64,000 nt of DNA from Luteimicrobium sp049844995 (GCF_049844995.1 NZ_JBNCMC010000002.1:744001-808000); one strand, 5' to 3'; counted from the stretch's first letter, positions 27,820-36,066 are shown. Numbers and translations are program-made. Notes: generated from the letters alone by a model not told the origin.

Positions 27820-29037
27820 TCAGCGCGCCGGTCGGCCGCGGCCCGTGGCGACGACGGCGAGGCACAGCCCCGCGACGACGACTCCCGCGGCGAACAGCGC
27901 GGCGTAGGAGACGTGGACGGCGAGCACCGCGAGCACGACCGGGACGAAGAAGCCCACGTACGTCAGCGTGTAGTAGACCGCCGTGAGGCCCGCGAGGTCG
28001 TCGGGTCCGGCGATCCGCTGGACCTCCGTCAGCCCGGCGACGAGCAGCAGCCCGTACGCGCAGCCCAGGACGACGGCGGTCACGACGGCGAGCGCCAGGT
28101 GGGGCACCGCGACGGTCCACGCGGCGAGCACCATCCCGGCCGCGACCAGCACCATGCCGATCCCGATCGCGCGGCCGCTCCCCCGGGCGACGAGCGGACG
28201 CGCGAGCGCCTGCACGACGGCCCCGCAGCCGAGCCCCACGAGGCACAGCAGCCCGGAGTAGGCGACGTCCCACCCGGTCGCGAGCGCCGTCGTCACCGTG
28301 GGGACGACGGCGTACGCGCTCGCCGCGCAGCCGAACACCCACGGCGCCATGGGCACGACGACGCGCACGAACCGGCGGTGCATCGCCGACGGGACGCGCA
28401 GGTCGTCGATCAGCCGGGCCGCGGTCCGGACGGCGGGACGGGTCTCGGGCGCGCGGAGCGCGAGCAGCGCGGGGACGGCGGTGATCGCGACGTTGACGAG
28501 GAACGGCGTCGAACGGGGCCACGGACCCCACTGGGCGAGCGCGGCTGCGACGGCGGCGCCGAGCGCGAAGCCCACGGTGAGGCTCAGCGACGCCCGCCGC
28601 GCGCCCGAGCCCGGGTCGGCGCCGGGCTCGCGCCGCGACAGCTCCACGACCCAGCTCGTCCCGACGGCCATCGTGAGCCCGAGCGCGACCCCGCACAGCA
28701 CGCGCCCGGCGAACAGCAGGCCGACGTGCGAGTGCCCGAGCGCCAGCACGAGCGAGCCTGCCATCGCCAGGAAGGGCGCGGGCAGGAACAGCGGCCGTCG
28801 GCCGTACCGGTCGGAGAGCGGCCCGCCGAGCAGCAGCGCCGGGATGATCCCCAGCACGTAGGCGCCGAGCAGGACGTCGACCGTCCCGGTGCCGTAGCCG
28901 TTGAGCCGCTTGTAGAGCACGAGCAGCGGCGTGAACTCGTTCCCGGCCCAGGCGACGGCGAACATCGCCGGGGCGACGAGCCGCCACGCGGGACTCGCCG
29001 GATTCCCCGGCTCCGCCCCGGCGTCGGTGGCGCTCAC
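27820..29037 (-). CDS. MFS transporter in a GntR operon
   Basis: The 405-residue protein has twelve hydrophobic segments. It begins PAWRLVAPAMFAVAWAGNEF and has the loop 2-3 signature GGPLSDRYGRRPLFLPAP, a clean match to the MFS G-x-x-s-D-r-y-G-R-r motif. Motif FAGRVLCGVALGLTMAVG is helix 4-5. It looks like a drug or metabolite exporter. The GTG at 29037 overlaps the GntR stop (GTGA), so regulator and transporter are made together, and the ligand of the regulator is a plausible substrate of the transporter. An open frame extends far upstream but overlaps the GntR gene in another frame and was not used. Confidence 0.85.
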   Translation of the reverse strand: MSATDAGAEPGNPASPAWRLVAPAMFAVAWAGNEFTPLLVLYKRLNGYGTGTVDVLLGAYVLGIIPALLLGGPLSDRYGRRPLFLPAPFLAMAGSLVLALGHSHVGLLFAGRVLCGVALGLTMAVGTSWVVELSRREPGADPGSGARRASLSLTVGFALGAAVAAALAQWGPWPRSTPFLVNVAITAVPALLALRAPETRPAVRTAARLIDDLRVPSAMHRRFVRVVVPMAPWVFGCAASAYAVVPTVTTALATGWDVAYSGLLCLVGLGCGAVVQALARPLVARGSGRAIGIGMVLVAAGMVLAAWTVAVPHLALAVVTAVVLGCAYGLLLVAGLTEVQRIAGPDDLAGLTAVYYTLTYVGFFVPVVLAVLAVHVSYAALFAAGVVVAGLCLAVVATGRGRPAR

Positions 29038-29681
29038 GGGCGCTCGCCGAACGCCGTCGCGAAGTGGGCGCGCAGGTGGGCGCCGAACGCGTCGAGGTCC
29101 CCGCGCTCGAGGTCGTCCGCGAGCGCGGCGTGCTCGTCGAGGATCTCGGTGCCGACCGCGGGCATGACCCGCAGCGAGCTCCGGGTCATGCGCTCCTGCC
29201 GCTCCTGGAGCGTGAGGTAGAAGGTGGCGAGCAGGTCGTTGCCGCCCCGGCCCACCAGGGCCTGGTGCAGCTCGGCGTCGAGGCGCGCGAACGCGGCGAC
29301 GTCGCCCGCGGCCCACGCGTCCCGCTGCCGCGCCAGGACGGCGCGCATCTCGTCGGCGGCGCGGGCCGCCTCCGCCGGGTCGGCGACGACGTGCGCGGCC
29401 GCGTGCTCCTCGACGAGGAGCCGCGCGTCGAGGACGGCGTGCTGCTCCCCGGGGGCGACGGGGACGACGAGCGCGCCCTTCTTGGGGAACAGCCGCATCC
29501 AGCCCTCGGCCTCGAGGCGGAGGAACGCCTCGCGCACCGGGGTGCGGCTCACGCCGAGCTCGGTCGCGACGTCGCCCTCGCTGATCATGGAGCCGCCCGC
29601 GAGGCGGCCCCCGAGGATGGCGGACTTGGTGTGGGCGTAGGCGCGCGTGGCTGCCGACTGTCGACTGCGTGTCTCAGGCAC
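29034..29681 (-). CDS. GntR family regulator (FCD/FadR-type)
   Basis: The 215-residue protein has an N-terminal GntR winged helix (about 10-75, ISEGDVATELGVSRTPVREAFLRLEAEGW) and a C-terminal FCD ligand domain (HALL-type helices with ARLDAELHQALVGRGGND and EHAALADDLERGD, which supply the Asp/His metal ligands). The start is set at GTG 29681 rather than the upstream ATGs (29708, 29693, 29690): a perfect -10 box TATGAT ends seven bases before 29681, and ATG 29708 lies inside a palindromic operator. The operator overlaps the promoter, so the gene should repress itself and the MFS gene behind it. The GH3 lipoprotein gene diverges 68 bases away and may share this control. Confidence 0.88.
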   Translation of the reverse strand: MPETRSRQSAATRAYAHTKSAILGGRLAGGSMISEGDVATELGVSRTPVREAFLRLEAEGWMRLFPKKGALVVPVAPGEQHAVLDARLLVEEHAAAHVVADPAEAARAADEMRAVLARQRDAWAAGDVAAFARLDAELHQALVGRGGNDLLATFYLTLQERQERMTRSSLRVMPAVGTEILDEHAALADDLERGDLDAFGAHLRAHFATAFGERP

Positions 29682-29688
29682 GCGTTCC

Positions 29689-29709
29689 ATCATAGATGCA
29701 AGTTGCATC
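29689..29709. promoter_or_regulatory. GntR operator GATGCAAGTTGCATC overlapping a TATGAT promoter
   Basis: GATGCAAGTTGCATC (29695-29709) is a perfect 7-1-7 palindrome. Immediately next to it on the minus strand is TATGAT (29694-29689), which ends seven bases before the GTG of the GntR gene. A repressor on the palindrome would block polymerase at this promoter. The TGCA-rich half-sites fit those of FadR-type GntR regulators. The divergent lipoprotein gene starts 41 bases from the palindrome. Confidence 0.75.
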
Positions 29710-29749
29710 CCTCACGCTCCGCTCATGTCGCCGGGGCGAGGATGGAGCC

Positions 29750-31042
29750 ATGACCGTTCCACGCCCGCGCGCCCTCCGTACCGCCGCCCTCGGCGCCGTC
29801 AGCACGCTCGCCGTGCTCGCGCTCGCAGCCTGCGACGGCGGCTCCCCGACGCCGTCGTCCGTGACGACGTCGGAGGCCGACGTGACGCCGACGACGACGC
29901 GCACCCCCGCGCCGAACGCCACCCCGACGGCGACCACGAGCCCGGCGGCGACCCCCACCCCGCCGGTGACGAAGCCGCCAGCGACGAAGCCGCCGTCGAC
30001 AGCGCCCAGCACCCGCCCGCTCGCCGGAATGAGCCTCGACCAGAAGGTCGGCCAGCTGTTCATGGTGGGCGCGACCGCCACCGGACCCGAGCCCGCCACG
30101 GGGACCGCGATCAGCCGGTACCACGTCGGCAACGTCATCCTGGTGGGCCGCTCGCAGCTCGGCGTGACCCGCACGAGGGCGATCGCCGACGCGCTGCAGC
30201 GGCGCGCGACGTCGTCGGCGACGCACGGGCTGCCGCTGTTCGTCGGCGTGGACCAGGAGGGCGGCAACATCCAGGTGCTGCGCGGCCCGGGCTTCGCCAC
30301 GATGCCGACGGCTCTCACGCAGGGCAAGTCTTCCCCGTCCGCGCTGCGCCGGGACGCCGCGACGTGGGGGGCCGAGCTGGCGCGCGCGGGCGTGAACCTC
30401 AACCTCTCCCCCGTCATGGACACGGTGCCGAGCCCCGCTGACAACGCGTCGAACGCCCCGGTGGGCTACTGGCACCGCCAGTTCGGGTACACGCCCGCCA
30501 CGGTCTCCTCGCACGGCGTCGCGTTCCTCCGGGGCATGCACGACGCCGACGTGGCGACGACGATCAAGCACTTCCCCGGGCTCGGCCGCGTGCAGGGCAA
30601 CACGGACTTCACGTCGGGCGTGAAGGACACGGTGACCACGGCCGACGACCCGTACCTCGCGCCGTTCGAGGCCGGCATCGCGGCGGGCACCGAGGCCGTC
30701 ATGACGTCCACCGCGATCTACACCCGGATCGACCCCCACGACCCCGGGGCGTTCTCCCGCACCGTCGTGACGGGCCTGCTGCGCGGGAAGCTCGGCTTCG
30801 ACGGCGTCGTCATCACGGACGACGTCTCGAGCGCGAAGCAGGTGGCGGCCTGGAGCCCGGGGCAGCGCGCCGTCAAGGCGATCGCTGCAGGCAACGACAT
30901 CGTCCTGGCCGGGAGGCCCGAGCAGATCCCCGCGATGACCGCCGCCGTGATCGCCAGGGCGAAGGCCGACCCCGCCTTCGCGCAGCAGGTCGACGCCTCC
31001 GCGACGCGCGTCGTCACCGCGAAGAGCCACCTGGCGGGCTGA
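29750..31042 (+). CDS. Glycoside hydrolase family 3 lipoprotein (NagZ-like)
   Basis: GH3 enzymes of this branch are beta-N-acetylhexosaminidases that act on cell-wall muropeptides. The 430-residue protein has a lipoprotein signal (RALRTAALGAVSTLAVLALAAC, acylated Cys28), a Thr/Pro/Ala-rich linker (about 30-92) and a TIM-barrel domain. Visible motifs are GVDQEGGNIQVL, KHFPGLGRVQGNTDF and VITDDVSS, the last carrying the likely nucleophile Asp. The usual Asp-Ser-His dyad loop of NagZ (after KHFPG) is changed here to NTDFTSG, so the acid/base residue is not obvious. The ATG at 29750 has GAGGAT-GGAGCC before it, which can serve as ribosome site or as a weak leaderless -10. Anchored outside the membrane, it probably works in peptidoglycan turnover. 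Confidence 0.87.
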   Translation: MTVPRPRALRTAALGAVSTLAVLALAACDGGSPTPSSVTTSEADVTPTTTRTPAPNATPTATTSPAATPTPPVTKPPATKPPSTAPSTRPLAGMSLDQKVGQLFMVGATATGPEPATGTAISRYHVGNVILVGRSQLGVTRTRAIADALQRRATSSATHGLPLFVGVDQEGGNIQVLRGPGFATMPTALTQGKSSPSALRRDAATWGAELARAGVNLNLSPVMDTVPSPADNASNAPVGYWHRQFGYTPATVSSHGVAFLRGMHDADVATTIKHFPGLGRVQGNTDFTSGVKDTVTTADDPYLAPFEAGIAAGTEAVMTSTAIYTRIDPHDPGAFSRTVVTGLLRGKLGFDGVVITDDVSSAKQVAAWSPGQRAVKAIAAGNDIVLAGRPEQIPAMTAAVIARAKADPAFAQQVDASATRVVTAKSHLAG

Positions 31043-31111
31043 CCGCGATGCCGGACCGCGACGGCCGGGTGGTCAGGTGGACGTCAGGCTCGCCGCCCTA
31101 CCGTCGGCGCC

Positions 31112-31168
31112 ATGCCGCCCCGCACCCGCGTCACGTCCGCCGCCCCGCCCTCGGCCCTCGCGCGATGA
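31112..31168 (+). CDS. Short upstream ORF coupled to the DedA gene (18 codons)
   Basis: TACCGT (31099-31104) ends seven bases before an ATG at 31112, the leaderless geometry used by many genes in this window. From that ATG an 18-codon frame, MPPRTRVTSAAPPSALAR, ends with a TGA that overlaps the ATG of the DedA gene (31165-31168, ATGA). The DedA start has no other good promoter or ribosome site, so ribosomes finishing the short frame could re-initiate on it. The peptide has no recognisable motif; it is Pro/Ala/Arg-rich. It may be a translational leader and not a functional peptide. Coding status is inferred from geometry only. Confidence 0.45.
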   Translation: MPPRTRVTSAAPPSALAR

Positions 31169-31809
31169 GCGGCGTCCTCGACCCCGCCGCCCTGCTGACC
31201 GGCGCCGGCGCCTGGGTCAGTCTCGTGATCGCTGCTCTCGTCCTCGTCGAGACGGGGCTGCTGTTCCCGTTCCTGCCCGGCGACAGCCTGATCTTCACCG
31301 CCGCGCTGCTCGGACCCACGCTCCACCTGCCGCTGGGGTGGCTGATCGTCGTCGTGAGCGCGGCGGCGGTCGCGGGCGACGCGCTCGGCTACGGGATCGG
31401 GCGCCGGTGGGGACCCGCCCGGTTCAAGCCCGGCGCCCGGGTGCTGCGCCCCGAGTACCTCGCCCAGGCGGACCGGCTCCTCGCCCGGTACGGCGGACGA
31501 GCCGTCGTCCTGTCGCGGTTCGTCGCCTTCGCGCGGACGTTCGTCCCGCCGGCCGTGGGGATGTCCTCGATGCGGTACCGCACGTTCCTGCGGTGGAACG
31601 TGCTCGGCGCCGTCGCCTGGGCCACGACGTTCGCGCTCGCGGGGCACTGGCTCGGGCACGTGCCTGTCGTCGCGGCGCACGTCGACCTCATCGCGACGGC
31701 GCCGGTCGTGCTGTCGGTCGTACCGATCGTCTGGCACGCGCGCCGGCGTGCCCGCCGGACGCCGACGGTGACCGTCGGCCAGCACGTGGGTCCGGCCGCT
31801 CGCTCCTAG
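31165..31809 (+). CDS. DedA family membrane protein
   Basis: DedA (SNARE-associated/VTT) proteins move phospholipids or undecaprenyl phosphate across the membrane. The 214-residue protein has the family core: FPFLPGDSLIFTAALLG with the conserved acidic residue in the first re-entrant loop, GDALGYGIGRRWG in the middle, and RFVAFARTFVPPAVGMSSM with the conserved Arg and Pro residues of the second loop. Four to five hydrophobic stretches are present, and the C-terminus is a basic tail. The ATG at 31165 overlaps the stop of an 18-codon upstream frame. Longer versions of the protein from 31048 would add a Pro/Arg/His-rich leader that is not family-like. Confidence 0.87.
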   Translation: MSGVLDPAALLTGAGAWVSLVIAALVLVETGLLFPFLPGDSLIFTAALLGPTLHLPLGWLIVVVSAAAVAGDALGYGIGRRWGPARFKPGARVLRPEYLAQADRLLARYGGRAVVLSRFVAFARTFVPPAVGMSSMRYRTFLRWNVLGAVAWATTFALAGHWLGHVPVVAAHVDLIATAPVVLSVVPIVWHARRRARRTPTVTVGQHVGPAARS

Positions 31810-31818
31810 GCTGTGCCC

Positions 31819-32577
31819 GTGGTGGCAACCTCCGGACCTGCGGTCCTCGTCGCGCTGGTCGCGCTCGTCGCCGTCGCGGTCCTCGCCTCGACCCTCGGCC
31901 GCCTCCGCACGGGACGCGACGTCGTCACCGCTGCGGCGCGCGCCGTCGTGCAGCTCGCCGTCGTCTCGCTGGTCATCGCGTTCGTCCTGCGGTCGCTGGC
32001 CTGGTCGCTGCTCTTCACCCTCGTGATGTTCGCCGTGGCCGTCGCGACGACGTCGCGCCGGATCGGCGCGCCCCGCGCCTGGCCGTGGGCCGCGGCGGCG
32101 ATGGCCTGCGGGCTGGTCCCGACGCTCACGATCATCTTCGCGACCCGGGCCGTCCCGTTCGACGGGCCGGCGCTGGTGCCGTTCGCGGGCATCGTCATCG
32201 GCGGCACGATGAACGCCCACTCGCTCGCCGGCCGCCGCGTGTTCGCCGCGCTGCGCGACCAGCACCCGAGCTACGAGGCTGCCCTCGCGCTGGGACTGGT
32301 CCCGGACGACGCGGTCGACGTCGTCGCGCAGCACCTCGTGCCCGAGGCGCTCGTGCCCGGCCTCGACCAGACGCGCACCGTGGGCCTGGTGACGCTGCCG
32401 GGGGCGTTCGTCGGCGTCCTGCTCGGCGGCGGGACGCCCCTCCAGGCGGGCGCGGCCCAGGTGCTCGTGCTCGTCGGGCTCCTCGCCGCGCAGACCGTCA
32501 CCGTCGGGCTCGCCTACGAGCTCGTGCGCCGCGGGCACCTCCTGCCCGCCGACCTGCGCGCGAGCCGCTGGACCTGA
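31819..32577 (+). CDS. FetB/UPF0014 family ABC permease
   Basis: FetB is the permease of the FetAB exporter, linked to iron homeostasis and peroxide resistance in Escherichia coli. The 252-residue protein has about seven membrane segments and the strongly conserved IVIGGTMNAHSLAGRRV and TRTVGLVTLPGAFVGVLLGG stretches with the following AGAAQ. The ATPase partner FetA is not next to it; the gene is flanked by dedA and by the convergent hpaD. The start is placed at GTG 31819, six bases after TAGGCT (31807-31812); an in-frame GTG at 31813 would lie right against that box. The leaderless promoter suggests it is expressed on its own. Confidence 0.88.
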   Translation: MVATSGPAVLVALVALVAVAVLASTLGRLRTGRDVVTAAARAVVQLAVVSLVIAFVLRSLAWSLLFTLVMFAVAVATTSRRIGAPRAWPWAAAAMACGLVPTLTIIFATRAVPFDGPALVPFAGIVIGGTMNAHSLAGRRVFAALRDQHPSYEAALALGLVPDDAVDVVAQHLVPEALVPGLDQTRTVGLVTLPGAFVGVLLGGGTPLQAGAAQVLVLVGLLAAQTVTVGLAYELVRRGHLLPADLRASRWT

Positions 32578-32613
32578 GCCGGACCGCGGCCCCGGGCCGT
32601 CCGTCCGTCGTCG

Positions 32614-33768
32614 TCAGAGCTGGTGGCCGAGCTTGTACTCGCCCCTCTTCCAGTCCGGGAGCTCGTGGCCCTCGCGGCTGTAGGAGAATCCGTCGGCGCC
32701 GATGGTCACGGCGAGCTCGCTGGCGTCCGTGCGGGCGAGGACGGGCTGGGGGTTGCCGTCGAGGTCGAGCACGAGGGACGCGTCGGTGTACCAGGACGGG
32801 ACGACGGGGTTGCCCCACCAGTCGCGGCGCTGGTTGTCGTGCACGTCCCACGTGACGACAGGGTTGTCGGGGTCGCCCGTGTAGTAGTCCTGCGTGTAGA
32901 TCTCCAGGCGGTGGCCGTCGGGGTCGCGCAGGTAGAGGTAGAACGCGTTCGAGACGCCGTGACGCCCGGGGCCGCGCTCGATGCAGTCGGACCGCCGCAG
33001 CGCCCCGAGCTTGTCGCAGATCGCGAGGATGTTGTGCTTCTCGTGGGTCGCGAACGCGACGTGGTGCATGCGCGGGCCGTCGCCCCCCGTCATCGCGGTG
33101 TCGTGGACGGTCGGCTTGCGGCGCAGCCACGCGGCGTAGACGGTGCCGTCCTCGTCCTGGATGTCCTCGGTGACCCGGAACCCGAGGTCCTGCAGGTACG
33201 ACACCGCGCGCGGGACGTCCGGCGTGACCTGGTTGAAGTGGTCGATCCGGACGAGCGCGCCCGGCGTGTGCAGGTCGTAGCGCCACGCGAGGCGCTCGAC
33301 GTGGTCGACGTCGTGGAAGAACTCGTAGGGGAACCCGAGCGGGTCCGTGACGCGGACGCTGTCCCCGACGCCCCGGACCCAGCCGCCCGGCCGACGCTCG
33401 ACCCGGCAGCCGAGCTCGCTGAAGAACGCGACGGCCTTGTCGAGGTCCTCGGGCGCCCGGACCCGGTAGGAGAACGCGGCGACCGCGGCGACGGGGCCGC
33501 GTCGGAGCACGAGGTTGTGGTGGATGAACTCCTCGAGCGAGCGCAGGTAGACGGCGTCGTCGTCCTCCTCGGTGACGACGAGGCCGAGCACGTCGACGTA
33601 GAACTCGCGCGAGGCGGCGAGGTCCGTCACCACGAGCTCCATCGAGGCGCACCGCAGGATGTCGGGCGGCGGCGACTGCGGCGTCGGCACGGGGTGGTCG
33701 GACCGGATCGGGGCCTCCGGGGAGACGTAGAACCCGGACGAGGTGAGGGTCTTGTCGCTGTGAGTCAT
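32614..33768 (-). CDS. hpaD: 3,4-dihydroxyphenylacetate (homoprotocatechuate) 2,3-dioxygenase
   Basis: This type I extradiol enzyme opens the ring of homoprotocatechuate using Fe(II) or Mn(II). The 384-residue protein carries the metal triad at H177, H236 and E289. The spacing (59 and 53 residues) equals that of the H155/H214/E267 triad of the characterised Brevibacterium and Arthrobacter enzymes, and the second-sphere residues N179, H222 and Y279 fall where N157, H200 and Y257 do. Motifs are RIDHFNQVT, MHHVAFATHE and HRLEIYTQDYY. The ATG at 33768 follows hpaE by 28 bases on the same strand. It is the last gene of a GntR-hpaE-hpaD operon. The decarboxylase, hydratase and aldolase steps of the pathway are absent here. 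Metal choice cannot be told from sequence. Confidence 0.94.
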   Translation of the reverse strand: MTHSDKTLTSSGFYVSPEAPIRSDHPVPTPQSPPPDILRCASMELVVTDLAASREFYVDVLGLVVTEEDDDAVYLRSLEEFIHHNLVLRRGPVAAVAAFSYRVRAPEDLDKAVAFFSELGCRVERRPGGWVRGVGDSVRVTDPLGFPYEFFHDVDHVERLAWRYDLHTPGALVRIDHFNQVTPDVPRAVSYLQDLGFRVTEDIQDEDGTVYAAWLRRKPTVHDTAMTGGDGPRMHHVAFATHEKHNILAICDKLGALRRSDCIERGPGRHGVSNAFYLYLRDPDGHRLEIYTQDYYTGDPDNPVVTWDVHDNQRRDWWGNPVVPSWYTDASLVLDLDGNPQPVLARTDASELAVTIGADGFSYSREGHELPDWKRGEYKLGHQL

Positions 33769-33796
33769 GTCAGGCGTCCTTGCCGTGAGCCCGCGA

Positions 33797-35308
33797 TCAG
33801 CTCGCGCCGAAGGTCGGGTTGTGGACCGCGCCGAGCGTGATGTGCACGGCCTGCTGGTGCGTGTAGAAGTCGATCGAGCGGTACCCGCCCTCGTGGCCCA
33901 GCCCCGAGGCCTTGACCCCGCCGAAGGGGGTGCGCAGGTCGCGGACGTTGTTGGAGTTGAGCCACACCATCCCGGCGTCGATCGCGCCGGCGACGTGGTG
34001 CGCCCGCTTGAGGTCGTTCGTCCACACGTACGCCGCCAGCCCGTAGGCGGTGTCGTTCGCGAGGGCGACGGCGTCGTCGTCGGTGTCGAAGGGCGTGATC
34101 GCGACCACGGGCCCGAAGATCTCCTCCTGGAAGATCCGGGCGCGCGGGTCGACGTCGGCGAAGACGGTGGGCGCAACGAAGTTGCCCGTCTCGAAGCCCT
34201 GGGGCCGCCCGCCGCCCGCGACCAGGCGTCCCTCGCTCTTGCCCAGCTCGACGTACGACATGACCTTGGCGAAGTGCTCGGGGTGCACGAGCGCGCCGAC
34301 CTCGGTCGCGGCGTCGTGCGGGTAGCCGACCTTCACACGCCTCGCCTGCGCGGCGTAGCGCTCGACGAACGCGTCGTACACGTCGCGCTGGACGAGGATG
34401 CGGCTGCCGGCGGTGCAGCGCTCACCGTTGAGCGAGAAGACCCCGAAGATCGTCGCGTCGACCGCGGCGTCGAGGTCGGCGTCGGCGAACACCACCGCCG
34501 GGGACTTGCCTCCGAGCTCCATCGAGAGGCCCTTGAGGTGGGGCGCGGCGTTCGCGAAGATCGTCTGCCCGGTCCGCGACTCGCCGGTGAACGAGATCAG
34601 CGGGACGTCCGGGTGCCTGACGAGCGCGTCGCCGGCCTCCTCGCCGAGGCCGTTGACCAGGTTGAAGACACCGGCCGGCACGCCCGCCTCCTCGAAGATG
34701 CCCGCCCAGAGCGAAGCCGACAGCGGCGTGAACTCGGCGGGCTTGAGGACGACCGTGTTGCCGGTCGCCAGCGCCGGGGCCAGCTTCCACGACTCGAGCA
34801 TGAACGGCGTGTTCCACGGCGTGATGAGCCCGGCGACGCCGATCGGCATGCGGTTGACGTAGTTGAGCTGGCGGCCCGGCACCTTGAAGGCGCCGTCCGA
34901 CTGCGCGACGACGAGGTCCGCGAAGAACCGGAAGTTCTCCGCGGCGCGCCGCGCCTGGCCCAGGGCCTGGGTGATCGGCAGGCCCGAGTCGAAGCTCTCG
35001 AGCTCCGCGAGACGGGCGTCGCGCGACTCCACGAGGTCGGCGATCCGGTGCAGGACGCGCGACCGCTCGCGCGGGAGCATCCGTGGCCAGGGGCCGTCGT
35101 CGAACGCCCGACGCGCGGCCGCGACCGCCAGGTCCATGTCGGCCTTCTGCCCCGCCGCAGCCTGGACGTAGGTCTCGTTGGTGACGGGGTCCAGGACGTC
35201 GAAGGTGCCGCCGTCGACCGAGTCGACGAACGCGCCGTCGACATAGTGGCGGATCCGTTCCGGGAGGCCGGCGGGCAGGCGATGGGTGGAGTCGGGCAGG
35301 TCGGTCAT
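33797..35308 (-). CDS. hpaE: 5-carboxymethyl-2-hydroxymuconate semialdehyde dehydrogenase
   Basis: HpaE oxidises the ring-opened semialdehyde made by HpaD, using NAD+. The 503-residue protein is a standard aldehyde dehydrogenase: oxyanion Asn N166 in TPWNTPF, general base E264 in MELGGKSP and nucleophile C298 in NGERCTAGSR. The match to HpaE rather than to a generic aldehyde dehydrogenase rests on overall similarity to my eye and on the hpaD neighbour. The ATG at 35308 overlaps the stop of the upstream GntR gene (ATGA). Here hpaE precedes hpaD. It acts in the cytoplasm in 4-hydroxyphenylacetate/tyrosine breakdown. Confidence 0.9.
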   Translation of the reverse strand: MTDLPDSTHRLPAGLPERIRHYVDGAFVDSVDGGTFDVLDPVTNETYVQAAAGQKADMDLAVAAARRAFDDGPWPRMLPRERSRVLHRIADLVESRDARLAELESFDSGLPITQALGQARRAAENFRFFADLVVAQSDGAFKVPGRQLNYVNRMPIGVAGLITPWNTPFMLESWKLAPALATGNTVVLKPAEFTPLSASLWAGIFEEAGVPAGVFNLVNGLGEEAGDALVRHPDVPLISFTGESRTGQTIFANAAPHLKGLSMELGGKSPAVVFADADLDAAVDATIFGVFSLNGERCTAGSRILVQRDVYDAFVERYAAQARRVKVGYPHDAATEVGALVHPEHFAKVMSYVELGKSEGRLVAGGGRPQGFETGNFVAPTVFADVDPRARIFQEEIFGPVVAITPFDTDDDAVALANDTAYGLAAYVWTNDLKRAHHVAGAIDAGMVWLNSNNVRDLRTPFGGVKASGLGHEGGYRSIDFYTHQQAVHITLGAVHNPTFGAS

Positions 35309-36018
35309 GGCGTCTCCTTCGATGCCGTGGTGCTCCGCGGCGCCCCGTCGGGGTGCCGGAGGGCGAGGTAGGCGTCCAACGTCGCCCAGCGGTGGCGCCG
35401 GGCGGCGAGCTCGATCTCGAGCGGGTCCGCGCCGCCCTCGACGAGCGCGAGGAGCTGCCCGTGCTCGCGGACCGACTCGGCCGCGCGGCCGGGGACGAAC
35501 GCGAACGTCGACGTCCTCAGCCCGGACAGGCGTACCCACCCCCGGTGCACCTCCTCGAGCAGGTACGCGTTGGGGCAGGCGCGGTAGAGCGCCGAGTGGA
35601 ACTCCTGGTTGAGCGAGGTGAACGTGCGTGGGTCGAGGTCGTCCGCGAGCAGCGTCATCCGGTCGTTGATCGCGCGGGCGTCGTCGAGGTCGGCGGGGGT
35701 CAGGAGCGGGGCCGACAGCGCCGTCGCCGCACCCTCGACGACGCCGAGGGTCTGCATGACCTCGGTGTAGCCGCTCTCGTCGACGAGCGAGACGCGCGCA
35801 CCGACGTTGCGCTCGTGCGTCACGAGCCCCTCCGCCTCCAGCCGGCGCAGCGCCTCGCGCACCGGGACGACGCTCATCCCCAGGTCGCCCGCGAGCGTGC
35901 TGAACACCAGCCGGTAGCCCGGGCCGTACTCCTGCCCGACGATGCGGTCGCGGATCCACTCGTACGCGACCTGCGACTTGCTCGGCGTCACCGGTGGCGC
36001 CGTGTTCGACGTGACCAT
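35305..36018 (-). CDS. GntR family regulator of the hpaED operon
   Basis: The 237-residue protein has an N-terminal GntR winged helix (about 15-75, FSTLAGDLGMSVVPVREALRRLEAEGL) and a FCD-type ligand domain (about 85-220, with LNQEFHSALYRAC and REHGQLLALVEGG giving Asp/His residues). The DNA-recognition helix reads SVVPVREALRRL, the family's usual SRTPVREAL in variant form. It heads the operon, overlapping hpaE, and a perfect palindrome lies in its promoter, so it likely represses itself and hpaED. The inducer would be expected to be homoprotocatechuate or a pathway product; this is inference. The ATG at 36018 has GAGGGAG a few bases upstream. Confidence 0.88.
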   Translation of the reverse strand: MVTSNTAPPVTPSKSQVAYEWIRDRIVGQEYGPGYRLVFSTLAGDLGMSVVPVREALRRLEAEGLVTHERNVGARVSLVDESGYTEVMQTLGVVEGAATALSAPLLTPADLDDARAINDRMTLLADDLDPRTFTSLNQEFHSALYRACPNAYLLEEVHRGWVRLSGLRTSTFAFVPGRAAESVREHGQLLALVEGGADPLEIELAARRHRWATLDAYLALRHPDGAPRSTTASKETP

Positions 36019-36051
36019 GAGCTCCCTCGCTCGTGTGGACCTCGCGTGATC

Positions 36052-36066
36052 TCAGATCGTATCTGA
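36052..36066. promoter_or_regulatory. Operator TCAGATCGTATCTGA over the -10 box of the GntR-hpaED operon
   Basis: TCAGATCGTATCTGA is a perfect 6-3-6 palindrome 34 bases upstream of the GntR start. On the minus strand its centre reads ATACGATCT, so a TACGAT -10 box lies inside the palindrome. A bound repressor would exclude polymerase. The transcript would have a leader of roughly 30 bases with a ribosome site. Confidence 0.7.

Noticed and set aside
29850..30020. Thr/Pro/Ala repeat tract in the GH3 lipoprotein as a DNA repeat
   Set aside because: It is irregular at DNA level and is explained as a flexible linker behind the lipobox.
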